A stretch of 64,000 nt of DNA, from assembly GCF_026342435.1 (NCBI RefSeq), contig NZ_JAPEMT010000002.1:2232001-2296000 (forward strand), given 5' to 3'. The notes under the pieces are model-generated. The model did no database searches. It was not told the DNA's origin and saw nothing but the letters and a program-made list of their open reading frames with translations. The translations under genes and the position numbers were made by a program. This DNA comes from Streptomyces sp. NBC_00237. Lineage in GTDB: Bacteria; Actinomycetota; Actinomycetes; Streptomycetales; Streptomycetaceae. This document shows, one piece after another, positions 25,861 through 34,977 of the stretch (the first letter of the stretch is position 1; each line of letters opens with the position of its first letter).

Positions 25861-26886
25861 TTACACCTCTTCCTTCGCACCGGCACCGGTGCTCCCACCA
25901 CTCCCACCACTCCCGCCGCTACCGCCACTACCACCGCTTCCGGTGTCACCGCCGTCCCCGGTGCCCCCGTCGGTATCCGGGTCACCGGAACCACCGACGC
26001 CCCCTTCGGCCCCGCCGGACCCGCTCGCCCCACCCGACTCACCCGTCCCGCTGCCGCGGAGCGAGCCGGTGAGCTTCTCCCCCGACTCGCTGCCGAAGAC
26101 GCACGTGACGCCCCGGTCGCCGAGCCGCCAGCCGCGCTGGTCGGGCATCAGGTAGTAGAAGTCCGACTCGACGTCGGAGCCGCCGGTGTAGGTCTCCTGA
26201 GCGGTGGCACAGCGCTTGTCCGCGATGGTGCTGATCTTCTCGTCGCCGGGGTACGTACGCGAGTCGGCCAGGTCGAAGGTGCCGAACACCTCGGCGTCGT
26301 GCGCCTCCTCGCAGCCCACGACGTCCACGTCGTACGTGGTGCCTTCCAGCGACCCGTCGGCGGAGTTGAAGCACTGCCCCACCCGCAGGTCCGTGACGGA
26401 GCGGCTGGTTCCGCTCCCGGCCCTCTCCCAGCCGTCCACGAAGGCGCGGAACCCACCGGTGAAGAGCGTCACCAGCACCAGGACGACGCTGAGCGAGGAC
26501 AGCACGATGCCTGCGATCGCGAAGCCCTTGCCGGTGTCGCCGCGCTTCTTGATCTGCGAGAGCGCGACGAGGCCGAGGATCAGGCCGAGCGGGGGCACGC
26601 AGCAGACGATGCCGGTGACCAGCGAGGCGATGGCGAGCCCGTTGGTGGCGGGCGGCGCGGGCGGCATGCCGTAGGGACCGCCGCCGTAGGGCGGGGCCCC
26701 GTAGGAGGACTGGCCGTACGGACCCTGCCCCTGGTCGTACGGCTGCTGGCTGCCGTACGGTCCCTGCGTCTGGTCGTAGGGGGTCTGGCCGTACGGCGTC
26801 CCGTACGCCTGGGGCGGGGGGCCCTGCGGGTTCGGCTCCTGGGGCGGGTTCCAGGGCTGCTCGGGCGGCGGCGGGGGTATCGCCAT
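25861..26886 (-). CDS. DUF4190 / septum-formation-domain membrane protein
   Basis: 341 aa. Residues 1-80 are a Pro/Gln/Tyr/Gly-rich cytoplasmic tail. Two membrane helices follow (LAIASLVTGIVCCVPPLGLILGLVAL and FAIAGIVLSSLSVVLVLVTLF), matching DUF4190. The extracellular domain with VGQCFNS, CEEAHDAEVFGTF and a C-terminal CVFGS is of the Septum_form type and has paired cysteines. The tail is Gly/Ser-rich low complexity. Start ATG 26886 has AGGAG; divergent from the PEP-mutase-like gene. Role in envelope or division is inferred from domain names only. Confidence 0.85.
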   Translation of the reverse strand: MAIPPPPPEQPWNPPQEPNPQGPPPQAYGTPYGQTPYDQTQGPYGSQQPYDQGQGPYGQSSYGAPPYGGGPYGMPPAPPATNGLAIASLVTGIVCCVPPLGLILGLVALSQIKKRGDTGKGFAIAGIVLSSLSVVLVLVTLFTGGFRAFVDGWERAGSGTSRSVTDLRVGQCFNSADGSLEGTTYDVDVVGCEEAHDAEVFGTFDLADSRTYPGDEKISTIADKRCATAQETYTGGSDVESDFYYLMPDQRGWRLGDRGVTCVFGSESGEKLTGSLRGSGTGESGGASGSGGAEGGVGGSGDPDTDGGTGDGGDTGSGGSGGSGGSGGSGGSTGAGAKEEV

Positions 26887-27012
26887 CGGTACGGTGCTCC
26901 TCGTCGGCGGTGCTGGGGGTGCCCGGCGCATGGTACGTGCCCCCGTGGCCAGCAGGGCAGTCCACGGACATTCCGGTCAACGGGGAGGTCGGCGGGCGTC
27001 AGCTGACCCTGC

Positions 27013-27048
27013 ACGACCATGTCGGGAAACCGCGAACGACCATGTCGG
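27013..27048 (+). promoter_or_regulatory. Direct repeats ACGACCATGTCGG upstream of the PEP-mutase-like gene
   Basis: The 13-mer occurs at 27013-27025 and 27036-27048, period 23 bp (about two helical turns), ending 43 nt before the start codon. Each contains CGAC-CAT-GTCG, a small dyad. A candidate operator; the binding protein is unknown. Confidence 0.5.
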
Positions 27049-27091
27049 AAATTCGCCAGCCCCGGCCGCCCCGGCCTGATGGACTGTCCCC

Positions 27092-27931
27092 ATGACGACG
27101 ACTTCGCACACCAGCCAGCACCAGGGTCAGCACGACAAGGCCACCCTCTTCCACTCCCTCCACCACGGCGCCGCCTCCCCGCTGCTGCTCGCCAACGCCT
27201 GGGACGTCGCCAGCGCCCTGGTGGTCGAGGAGGCGGGCGCGACCGCCGTGGCGACCACCAGCGCCGGGGTCGCGTGGAGCCTGGGTTCGCCGGACGGCGA
27301 CGCGCTGGACCGGGACCGGGCGGTGGGGCTGATCGCACGGGTCGCCGCCGCGGTGAAGGTGCCGGTGACGGCCGACATCGAGGGCGGGTTCGCCGAGACC
27401 GCGGAGGGCGTCGGCGAGACCGTCGCCAAGGTGATCGAGGCGGGCGCGGTGGGCGTCAACCTGGAGGACGGCACCCGCGACCCGGCCGCTCAGGCGGACC
27501 GGATCGCCGCCGCGCGAGCCGCCGCCGACAAGGCCGGAATCCCGCTCTACCTCAACGCCCGTATCGACATGTACCTGTTCGGACTCGGCGAGGAGTCCGA
27601 CCGCCTCGCCGAGACGATCCGCCGCATGCGCTCCTACGTGGCGGCGGGCGCGTCCGGCATCTTCGTGCCCGGCACCACCGACCCGGAGACGGTCGCCGCA
27701 CTGGTCGCGGCCGTCGACGTCCCGCTGAACCTCCTGGTGGGGCCGGGCGACCCGAGCGTCGCCGAGCTGGCGAAGCTGGGCGTGGCACGGCTCAGCCTGG
27801 GCTCGTCCGTGGCCTCCGCGGCGTACGGCGCGGCCCGTCGGGCGACCCGCGAGCTGCTGGAGCGGGGGACGTACGACGCGGTGACGGACGCCGTGCCGTA
27901 CGGCGAGCTGAACGCCCTCTTCCCGCGCTGA
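27092..27931 (+). CDS. Isocitrate lyase / PEP mutase family protein
   Basis: 279 aa TIM-barrel enzyme. Family signs: ANAWDVASALVVEEAGATAVATTSAGVA, the metal-binding region VPVTADIEGGF, and VNLEDGT. It lacks the KKCGH-type loop of true isocitrate lyase, so it is a C-C or P-C lyase/mutase of unknown substrate, possibly 2-methylisocitrate-lyase- or oxaloacetase-like. No phosphonate genes nearby. Stop codon lies in a tandem duplication. Confidence 0.88.
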   Translation: MTTTSHTSQHQGQHDKATLFHSLHHGAASPLLLANAWDVASALVVEEAGATAVATTSAGVAWSLGSPDGDALDRDRAVGLIARVAAAVKVPVTADIEGGFAETAEGVGETVAKVIEAGAVGVNLEDGTRDPAAQADRIAAARAAADKAGIPLYLNARIDMYLFGLGEESDRLAETIRRMRSYVAAGASGIFVPGTTDPETVAALVAAVDVPLNLLVGPGDPSVAELAKLGVARLSLGSSVASAAYGAARRATRELLERGTYDAVTDAVPYGELNALFPR

Positions 27932-27963
27932 GCCCGCTAGCTTCCCGCGCTGAGCCCGCTAGC
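27920..27963. repeat. 22-bp perfect tandem duplication across convergent gene ends
   Basis: Units 27920-27941 and 27942-27963 are identical. The first holds the TGA of the PEP-mutase-like gene, the second the TAG (minus strand) of the sigma-CAP gene. Because the duplication includes the stop codon, neither protein is altered by a second copy. Confidence 0.95.
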
Positions 27964-29743
27964 GCGCCCCGAACACCTGCGTCCAGCGGATGCCGCCGGA
28001 GGCGTCCTTGATGCCGATGCCGACCTCCTTGAAAGCACAGTTGAGGATGTTGGCCCGGTGTCCGGGGCTGTTCATCCAGCCCTCCATGACGGCGGCGGGG
28101 GTGGCCTGCCCCGCCGCGATGTTCTCCCCGTACGTCATCCACTTGTACCCGGCGGCGGTGACGCGCTCGCCGGGTCCGTCGCCATCGGGGTTGGTGTGGT
28201 CGAAGAAGCCTCGGCTGACCATGTCCTCGGAGTGCCGCTGAGCGGCCGTGCGGAGCAGTGAGTTGCTGCTCAACGCCGAACAACCCGCCTTCGCCCGCTC
28301 GGTGTTGAGCAGTCGCACCACTTCCTGGGCGGGACCGGCGGGCGGCGCGGGCGGCGCGGGCGGGACCGGCTTGGTGGTCTTGGGCGGCTTCGGCGGAGGC
28401 TTGGGCTTGGCCGAAGTCTTCGTCGGCTTCGGCGACTTGGACGCGGCGGGCTTGGTGGGTGTGGCGCTGGCGCTGGCGCTGGCGCTGGCGGACACGGTAC
28501 GGGTGGGAGTGGGGCCGCCCGTGCTGGGCGCGGCACTCGACGGGAGGACCGGCGCCCCGGTCCGCGCCGCGTCGGCGACGCTCGTACTGGTCCCGCCGTC
28601 CCCTCCCGAGAAGATCCGGAACACTCCGAACCCGCCACCTATCAAGGCCAGCAGAGCCGCAGCCCCTATGACGTGACGCTTCCGCCGCGTCCGCTGCTGC
28701 CTCCGCTGCGACCGCGAGGGCCCGGCCGCTCGGCCGTCACCTTCCCCGGCCCCGGCGCTCTGTTGATGTGCGGCGTCGTACGACAAGTCCTGCTCCTGTG
28801 TTCCGCGCATGGCGCTGTGTACCTGTACTGCTTCTGCTTCTTGCACTGCTTGCGTTGCCTGCGTTACTTCTGTCGCTTGTATCGCTTGTGTCGCGTACGG
28901 CACACCCTGCGCATGCCCCACCGGGGCGAACCCGCCGCCGCCCCCGCCCCGCACGGCCGCGCTCACGCCCGCCACCAGGGCCCCCGCCACGGGCACGAGC
29001 CCGAACCCGGCGAGCAGCCCCTCGGCGGGCACGAGCCCGGTGCGGTGTCCGGAACACGCCGCGCACTCCTTCGCGTGCCGCGATATCCGCTTCCGCCAGA
29101 GCGCCGACGGCACTCCGTCCCAGGAACCGATGACGTCCCGCAGCTGCCCGCACAGCGGAACGGCGGCCAGCGCCCGCACGACCACCCGGGACGCCTCAAG
29201 CTGCGACTTCATCCGCTGCACGCGTACGGCTGTGTGGTCGGGCGGCAGCTCCAAGGCGGTGGCGACCTCGGCCCGGGTCAGCTCACCGGCCGCCTCCAGC
29301 CACCACAACGACAGCAGCGCGCGATCATCACCGTCGAGCCACCGCGTCGCTTCGACGGTCTCCTTCCGCTGCCCCGACAGCCCCATCCGCACGAGGGTCA
29401 GCCCGACGAAGTCGGCTGCGGGATCGGCGACCTCCCGCTCCTCGTGAACGGGCCCCACGGACCCGACGGCGGCCTGCCCCCGCTCCCAGTGGCGACGCAC
29501 CTCGTTCATGGCGATGGCGACGAGCCACGACCGGAAGCTCTCGGGAATCCTCAGGGTGCCGAGACCGTCCAGAGCCCGCAGCATGGTCTCCTGCACAACG
29601 TCATCGACATCCGCATGCCCGTGCAGCGCCCGCCCGACGATGTTGTAGACGAGGGGCAGATACGCGGCGACGAGCGCGTCCTGCGCCTGCGGGTCCCCAC
29701 TCTGCGCGGCAAGAACTCTCGCGACTCCGTGTTCCCTGTTCAC
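27959..29743 (-). CDS. ECF-type sigma factor fused to zinc motif, membrane helix and CAP domain
   Basis: About 594 aa in one chain. Residues 1-190 are an ECF sigma factor: region 2 DVDDVVQETMLRALDGL and FRSWLVAIAMNEVRRHWE, then region 4 about 130-190 with LTRAEVATALELPPDHTAVRVQRM. Residues 223-230 are HAKECAAC, an H-x3-C-x2-C pattern like zinc-binding anti-sigma domains. A Gln/Thr/Ala linker (283-310) precedes a basic stretch, one membrane helix (about 357-376) and a Pro/Lys/Ser/Thr-rich wall-spanning linker (395-470). Residues 475-594 are a CAP/SCP domain with H504, H516, E540 and H562. Start GTG 29743 is likely; ATG 29785 is an alternative. The domain order suggests a membrane-tethered sigma factor. 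Whether it is active or released by proteolysis is unknown. Confidence 0.88.
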   Translation of the reverse strand: MNREHGVARVLAAQSGDPQAQDALVAAYLPLVYNIVGRALHGHADVDDVVQETMLRALDGLGTLRIPESFRSWLVAIAMNEVRRHWERGQAAVGSVGPVHEEREVADPAADFVGLTLVRMGLSGQRKETVEATRWLDGDDRALLSLWWLEAAGELTRAEVATALELPPDHTAVRVQRMKSQLEASRVVVRALAAVPLCGQLRDVIGSWDGVPSALWRKRISRHAKECAACSGHRTGLVPAEGLLAGFGLVPVAGALVAGVSAAVRGGGGGGFAPVGHAQGVPYATQAIQATEVTQATQAVQEAEAVQVHSAMRGTQEQDLSYDAAHQQSAGAGEGDGRAAGPSRSQRRQQRTRRKRHVIGAAALLALIGGGFGVFRIFSGGDGGTSTSVADAARTGAPVLPSSAAPSTGGPTPTRTVSASASASASATPTKPAASKSPKPTKTSAKPKPPPKPPKTTKPVPPAPPAPPAGPAQEVVRLLNTERAKAGCSALSSNSLLRTAAQRHSEDMVSRGFFDHTNPDGDGPGERVTAAGYKWMTYGENIAAGQATPAAVMEGWMNSPGHRANILNCAFKEVGIGIKDASGGIRWTQVFGAR

Positions 29744-29892
29744 GGTTTCCCGCCCCTTCTCCGCCGGAATGCCCCATACGCGCATACGCACATCAGCGCG
29801 CCCCACGCACACGCATCTTGCTCCACGCCTAGGAGACCGCCCCCAACCCCCCACATAACAAAAACCCCCACCCAACTTTCCCGGCTGAGGGG

Positions 29893-30055
29893 GGGGCGCC
29901 CCATTAGGGGCGCGGGGAACTGCGCGCCCAGCCCCAACGCACCCGCACGCACAAACCCACCCACCCGCCGCGCGGCGAGCGCTTTAGGTGAAGGGGCGGG
30001 GCAGGGGCCTCAACCCGCCGAAGGCGGGCGGGGGTCCGGGGGCGGAGCCCCCGGC
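29893..30055 (-). repeat. Interspersed 3'-end module, copy C
   Basis: Reverse-strand copy. Read from the xseB side it shows the hairpin CCGGGGGC-TCC-GCCCCCGG, then CCCGCC-TTC-GGCGGG, CCCCTTCACCTAAAGCGCT followed by CGCCGCGCGG, GGGTGGGTGG, GTGCGGGTGCGTTGGGGCTG and GCGCAGTTCCCCGCGCCCCT. It lies 3' of xseB in xseB orientation, from 88 nt after its stop. Nearly identical to copy D. Confidence 0.95.
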
Positions 30056-30142
30056 AGGAACAGCACCCACCCACACCAAAGCACCGGCCACCGGCCACCG
30101 GGACAGGAGGGCATGCTCCTCAGCCGACCGCCAGGTCACCCC

Positions 30143-30379
30143 CTACTCCCCCTCCGCCGCCTCCCCCTCCAGCGCCGCATTCAACCGCGCCCGCGCCCCC
30201 TCCAGCCACCCCCTGCACACCTTCGCCAACGCCTCCCCCCGCTCCCACAACGCGAGGGACTCCTCCAACGACGTCCCGCCCGCCTCCAGTCGCCGTACGA
30301 CTTCGATCAACTCGTCCCGCGCCTGCTCGTACCCGACCTCGGCACCCGATGCTGCTGCGGCTTCATCCGTCTTGGCCAT
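30143..30379 (-). CDS. xseB: Exodeoxyribonuclease VII small subunit
   Basis: 78 aa with the XseB pattern GYEQARDELIEVVRRLEAGG, TSLEESLALWERGEAL and CRGWLEGARARL. It partners the XseA subunit to degrade single-stranded DNA. Start ATG 30379 is preferred (MAKTDE) over an in-frame start 11 codons upstream. It follows xseA by 81 nt. Confidence 0.95.
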   Translation of the reverse strand: MAKTDEAAAASGAEVGYEQARDELIEVVRRLEAGGTSLEESLALWERGEALAKVCRGWLEGARARLNAALEGEAAEGE

Positions 30380-30460
30380 GCGTTCCACCCTATGTACGAG
30401 GTCCGACAACACCGACTCACCTCACCACCCGCCCCACCCCGCCTCACTCCCCGCCCCGCC

Positions 30461-31675
30461 TCACTCCCCCTCGACGACCCGCACCCCGAAGCCCCCCTCC
30501 GCGACCCGCGCCCTCAGCACGTCCCCGGCCTCCACATCGCCCACCGACCGCACCACCACCCCGTCCGCCCTCTGCAACACCGCGTACCCCCGCTCCAACG
30601 TCGCCGCGGGCGACAACGCCACCACCCGCGCCAGCGTGTGCGACAGCTCGGAATCCGCCCGGTCCAACAGATGCCCCAGCGTCCGCCGCCCCCTCGCCAC
30701 CAGCGCGTCCACCTCCCCCTCCCGCTCCTCCACCATCCGCTGCGGCCGCTCCATCACCGGCCTGGCCAGCGCGTACGCCAGCCCCCGCTCCTCCCGGTCG
30801 AGCACCCCCCGCACGGTCCGCAGCGCCCGGTCCCGCAGACCCCGCACCCGGTCGAGCTCCTCCCCCACATCGGGCACGACCTTCTTCGCCGCATCCGTCG
30901 GCGTGGACGCCCGCACATCCGCCACCAGGTCCAGCAACGGCGAATCCGGCTCGTGCCCGATCGCGGAGACAACCGGCGTCCGCGCCTCGCCCACCGCCCT
31001 CACCAGCGACTCGTCGGAGAACGGCAGCAGATCCTCCACGCTCCCCCCGCCCCGCGCCACGATGATCACGTCCACCTCCGGCAGCGCGTCCAGCTCCTTC
31101 ACCGCCTGCACCACCTGCGGCACCGCGTGCACCCCCTGCACAGCGACGTTCCGTACTTCGAAGCGCACCGCGGGCCACCGCCGCCGCGCGTTCTCCAGGA
31201 CATCCCGCTCGGCGGCACTCGCGCGCCCCGTCACCAGCCCGATCAGCTGCGGCAGAAAAGGCAGACTCCGCTTCCGGTCCAGCGCGAAAAGTCCCTCCGC
31301 CGCCAACGTCTTCTTCAACTGCTCCAGCCGCACGAGCAGTTCGCCGACCCCCACCGGCTTGATCTCATTCGCCCGCAGGGACAGCTGCCCCCTCGGCGCG
31401 TACCACTCGGGCTTCGCGTGAACGACGACCCGCGCCCCCTCCGAGACGACGTCCGCCACCGCGTCGAAAACCTGCCGATAGCAGGTCACAGCCACCGAGA
31501 TATCGCTCGACGGATCCCGCAGCGTCAGAAAGACGACACCCGCCCCCGGCCGCCGCGACAACTGCGTGATCTGTCCCTCGACCCACACGGCGCCGAGCCG
31601 GTCGATCCATCCCCCGATCAACCGGGAGACCTGCCCGACCGGCAAAGGCGCGTCCGCTGACGTATTGAGTGCCAT
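30461..31675 (-). CDS. xseA: Exodeoxyribonuclease VII large subunit
   Basis: 404 aa. N-terminal OB-fold (VWVEGQITQLSRRPGAGVVF) and the catalytic XseA domain with RGGGSVEDLLPFSDE and VSAIGHEPDSPLLD, followed by a coiled-coil arm and a C-terminal strand region. Shares an operon with xseB downstream; the APC transporter gene begins 9 nt beyond in the opposite-end arrangement (its stop precedes the xseA start). Confidence 0.96.
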   Translation of the reverse strand: MALNTSADAPLPVGQVSRLIGGWIDRLGAVWVEGQITQLSRRPGAGVVFLTLRDPSSDISVAVTCYRQVFDAVADVVSEGARVVVHAKPEWYAPRGQLSLRANEIKPVGVGELLVRLEQLKKTLAAEGLFALDRKRSLPFLPQLIGLVTGRASAAERDVLENARRRWPAVRFEVRNVAVQGVHAVPQVVQAVKELDALPEVDVIIVARGGGSVEDLLPFSDESLVRAVGEARTPVVSAIGHEPDSPLLDLVADVRASTPTDAAKKVVPDVGEELDRVRGLRDRALRTVRGVLDREERGLAYALARPVMERPQRMVEEREGEVDALVARGRRTLGHLLDRADSELSHTLARVVALSPAATLERGYAVLQRADGVVVRSVGDVEAGDVLRARVAEGGFGVRVVEGE

Positions 31676-31684
31676 GACCCAAAG

Positions 31685-33088
31685 CTATCCGGGCCGACCG
31701 ACATCGCCCCCCGCCCGTCGCCCCCGCTGCGCGACGAGCACCACCAGCCCCACCAGGAACCACCCGACCCCCACCAGTTGCGCCGTCCGGCTGGCCTCCA
31801 CGATGACCGCCACCGCGATCGCCGCCCCCAGCACCGGCACCACCACATGCCGCCACCACACGGGCGGCCCCTCCATCCTCCGCACGACGAACCACCCCAC
31901 CACCGATGCGTGCAGCAGCACGAAAGCGGTCAAAGCCCCGATATCAACCACGGAAACCAGGTGATCCATCCCGTCCCCCCGCGACGCCGCCCACACGGCC
32001 GCCACCAGCGTCACCACGGCCGCGAGCCCCAGCGCCACCCTCGGCACCCCGGACTTCGCGTCCACCCTGGCCAGCACCTTCGGCAGCCGCCGCTCCCGCG
32101 CCATCGCGAAGAGCAGCCGCCCGGCCGCCGCCTGCCCGGCCAGGGCCGCGAAGGCCGCCCCGATCGCCTTGCTGACCGCGACCAGGTCGTGCAGCCAGTC
32201 CCCGACCGACCCGTCCACCGCGTCGTAGAAGGCCGTCCCCTGCTTCGAGGGATCGGCGGCCAGTTCGGCCGCCGTCACCGGCGACAGGAGCGCCACCAGA
32301 TACGTCTGTACGACGAAGAGCACGCCGACCAGTGCCAGACACAGCAGCACCGCCCTGGCGACCTTCGCGGAACCCCCCGTGACCTCCTCGGCGAACGAGG
32401 CGATCGCGTCGAACCCCAGGTACGACAGCACCGCCACGGACACCGCCCCCACCACCGCCGCCAGCGAGAACGCGCCCATCGACCCGTCCCCGGCGAGCGG
32501 CGACAGCCAGTCCCGCTGGGCCCCGTCCCGTACGAGGACGACGAGCGCGGCCACCACGAACACCACCAGCACCGCGATCTCCAGCGCCAGCACCGCGAAC
32601 CCCACCCGGGCGGCGGCCCGCACCCCCCACATGTTGAGGGCCGTCGTCACCACCACCGCGAGCGCCGTCCACACCCACTGCGACACCGACGGGACCAGGG
32701 CGTGCAGGGCGATCCCGGAGAACAGATAGGCGACCGCCGGAATCAGCAGGTAGTCCAGCATCGCCATCCACCCGGCGACGAACCCGGGCCCCTCCCCCAG
32801 CGCCGCCCGCGCGTACGCGAAGACCGACCCGGCCTTCGGCACGACCCGCACCATCTGCGCGTAACTGAAGGCGGTGAAGCCCATGGCCACCGTCGCGACG
32901 AGGTAGACGAGCGCGACGGCGCCGTGCGACTTGGCGTCCAGCGTGCCGAAGACGCCGACCGGGGCCATGGGCGCGATGAACAGCAGCCCGTACACCACCA
33001 GATCCCGAAACCCGAGGCTCCGCTTCAGCCCGGCCGCACCGGCCCCTGCCGTACCCGTGGCCTCTGTCGCCCCGTCAGCACTCCCCAC
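31685..33088 (-). CDS. APC-family amino acid permease
   Basis: 467 aa, about 12 membrane helices. N-terminal signature LGFRDLVVYGLLFIAPMAPVG and FSYAQMVRVVPKAGSVFAYA are typical of APC transporters. The helix-6-region sequence SYLGFDAIASFAEEV is conserved. GTG start at 33088 with GGAGG. Directly upstream of xseA (9-nt gap), so likely co-transcribed. Substrate not predictable. Confidence 0.92.
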   Translation of the reverse strand: MGSADGATEATGTAGAGAAGLKRSLGFRDLVVYGLLFIAPMAPVGVFGTLDAKSHGAVALVYLVATVAMGFTAFSYAQMVRVVPKAGSVFAYARAALGEGPGFVAGWMAMLDYLLIPAVAYLFSGIALHALVPSVSQWVWTALAVVVTTALNMWGVRAAARVGFAVLALEIAVLVVFVVAALVVLVRDGAQRDWLSPLAGDGSMGAFSLAAVVGAVSVAVLSYLGFDAIASFAEEVTGGSAKVARAVLLCLALVGVLFVVQTYLVALLSPVTAAELAADPSKQGTAFYDAVDGSVGDWLHDLVAVSKAIGAAFAALAGQAAAGRLLFAMARERRLPKVLARVDAKSGVPRVALGLAAVVTLVAAVWAASRGDGMDHLVSVVDIGALTAFVLLHASVVGWFVVRRMEGPPVWWRHVVVPVLGAAIAVAVIVEASRTAQLVGVGWFLVGLVVLVAQRGRRAGGDVGRPG

Positions 33089-33171
33089 GATCGCTCCTCC
33101 GTACGCCTGTCGATCATCTCTCCCAGTGTTCCCCCGCAGGCGATCTTTGGCCTCCCGGGCACGGCCTTACG

Positions 33172-34161
33172 ATGGGTCGTATGACTTCCACCTCCGCCCG
33201 CCGTGTCCTGCTTGCCGCCCCCCGTGGCTACTGCGCGGGCGTGGACCGCGCCGTCATCGCCGTCGAGAAGGCCCTGGAGCAGTACGGTGCGCCGATCTAC
33301 GTCCGGCACGAGATCGTCCACAACAAGTACGTCGTGCAGACCCTGGAGAAGAAGGGCGCGATCTTCGTCGAGCAGACGGCGGAGGTCCCCGAGGGCTCCA
33401 TCGTGATGTTCTCCGCGCACGGCGTCGCCCCGACCGTCCACGCCGAGGCCGCGTCCCGCAACCTCGCGACGATCGACGCGACCTGCCCGCTGGTCACCAA
33501 GGTCCACAAGGAGGCCGTCCGGTACGCCAAGGACGACTACGACATCCTCCTGATCGGCCACGAGGGCCACGAGGAGGTCATCGGCACCTCCGGCGAGGCT
33601 CCGGACCACATCACCCTGGTCGACGGCCCCGAGGACGTCGCGAACGTGACCGTGCGCGACGAGTCGAAGGTCGTCTGGCTCTCCCAGACCACGCTCTCCG
33701 TCGACGAGACGATGGAGACGGTCGACGCCCTGAAGAGCAAGTTCCCGAACCTGCTCTCGCCGCCCAGCGACGACATCTGCTACGCCACCCAGAACCGCCA
33801 GATCGCGGTGAAGAAGCTGGCCGAGGACGCCGAGCTCGTCATCGTCGTGGGCTCCAAGAACTCTTCGAACTCGATCCGGATGGTCGAGGTCGCCCTGGAC
33901 GCGGGCGCCCCCGCCGCGCACCTGGTCGACTTCGCCTCGGAGATCGACGAGTCCTGGCTGGAGGGCGTCACCACGGTCGGCCTGACCTCGGGCGCCTCCG
34001 TCCCGGACGTCCTGGTCGACGGCGTGCTGGAATGGCTCTCCGAGCGCGGCTACGCGGACGTGGAGACCGTCAAGACGGCCGACGAGTCGATCACCTTCTC
34101 GCTCCCCAAGGAGCTGCGCCGTGACCTGCGCGCGGAGGCCGCTGCGCTCGGCAGCGAGTAG
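33172..34161 (+). CDS. ispH: 4-hydroxy-3-methylbut-2-enyl diphosphate reductase
   Basis: 329 aa. Last enzyme of the MEP isoprenoid pathway (HMBPP to IPP/DMAPP). The three cluster cysteines are in RGYCAGVDRAV (Cys21), DATCPLVTKVH and DDICYATQNR, with the acid/base motif around SAHGVAP and EGHEEVIGT. The ATG at 33172 or that at 33181 could be used; the ribosome site is weak for both. Divergent from the APC permease. Confidence 0.97.
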   Translation: MGRMTSTSARRVLLAAPRGYCAGVDRAVIAVEKALEQYGAPIYVRHEIVHNKYVVQTLEKKGAIFVEQTAEVPEGSIVMFSAHGVAPTVHAEAASRNLATIDATCPLVTKVHKEAVRYAKDDYDILLIGHEGHEEVIGTSGEAPDHITLVDGPEDVANVTVRDESKVVWLSQTTLSVDETMETVDALKSKFPNLLSPPSDDICYATQNRQIAVKKLAEDAELVIVVGSKNSSNSIRMVEVALDAGAPAAHLVDFASEIDESWLEGVTTVGLTSGASVPDVLVDGVLEWLSERGYADVETVKTADESITFSLPKELRRDLRAEAAALGSE

Positions 34162-34206
34162 TCCGTCCCCGCACCGCTGTCAGTGGTGCGTCGTACGGTG
34201 GTGTCC

Positions 34207-34944
34207 ATGAACGTGTTCGGAGTGGACATCGGCGGCTCGGGCATCAAGGGCGCTCCCGTGGATCTGGAGCGGGGCGACCTTGCCGAGCCGAGGCACAAGG
34301 TACTGACCCCGCACCCGGCCACGCCGGACAGCGTGATCGAAGGCGTCAGGGACGTCGTCGGCAACTTCGGCTGGTCGGGCCCGGTCGGCATCACCTTCCC
34401 CGGCGTCGTCACGGACGGCATCACCCGTACGGCGGCCAACGTCGACAAGGGCTGGGTCGACCTGGACGCCCAGTCCGTCCTGCGCGAGCGCCTGGGCATG
34501 CCGGTGACGGTGCTGAACGACGCGGACGCGGCGGGCGTCGCCGAGATGACCTTCGGCGCGGGCGCCGGCCGCAAGGGCACGGTCCTCCTGCTCACCTTCG
34601 GTACGGGCATCGGCAGCGCCCTCTTCCTCGACGGCAGGCTCGTCCCGAACACGGAGCTGGGCCACCTGGAGCTGCACGGCCACGACGCCGAGAAGCACGC
34701 CTCCACGAAGGCCAAGGAGGACGAGGACCTGAGCTGGGACCACTGGGCCAAGCGGGTCTCGAAGTACCTCGCCCACGTGGAGATGCTCTTCTCCCCGTCC
34801 CTCTTCATCATCGGCGGAGGCGTCAGCCGCAAGGCCGAGAAGTTCCTCCCCCTCATCGAGGGAATCCGCGCGGAGATCGTCCCGGCCCAGCTCCAGAACA
34901 ACGCGGGAATCGTCGGAGCCGCCATGGCCGCCGCCAGACGCTGA
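34207..34944 (+). CDS. ppgK: Polyphosphate glucokinase (ROK family)
   Basis: 245 aa. N-terminal phosphate loop GVDIGGSGIKG, glucose-site LNDADAAGVAEM, second loop LLLTFGTGIGSALF and LGHLELHGHDAEKHA match PpgK. It phosphorylates glucose using polyphosphate (and often ATP), found mainly in actinobacteria. Start ATG 34207 chosen because the family begins just before DIGG. 45 nt after ispH; may share its transcript. Confidence 0.95.
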   Translation: MNVFGVDIGGSGIKGAPVDLERGDLAEPRHKVLTPHPATPDSVIEGVRDVVGNFGWSGPVGITFPGVVTDGITRTAANVDKGWVDLDAQSVLRERLGMPVTVLNDADAAGVAEMTFGAGAGRKGTVLLLTFGTGIGSALFLDGRLVPNTELGHLELHGHDAEKHASTKAKEDEDLSWDHWAKRVSKYLAHVEMLFSPSLFIIGGGVSRKAEKFLPLIEGIRAEIVPAQLQNNAGIVGAAMAAARR

Positions 34945-34977
34945 ACCCGGCGCCCCACCGGGTGGGACTGCTCCCTA

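Noticed and set aside
27092..27931. Assigning the enzyme as phosphonate-pathway PEP mutase
   Set aside because: No phosphonopyruvate decarboxylase or other phosphonate genes nearby; the family is broad and the substrate is not readable from sequence.
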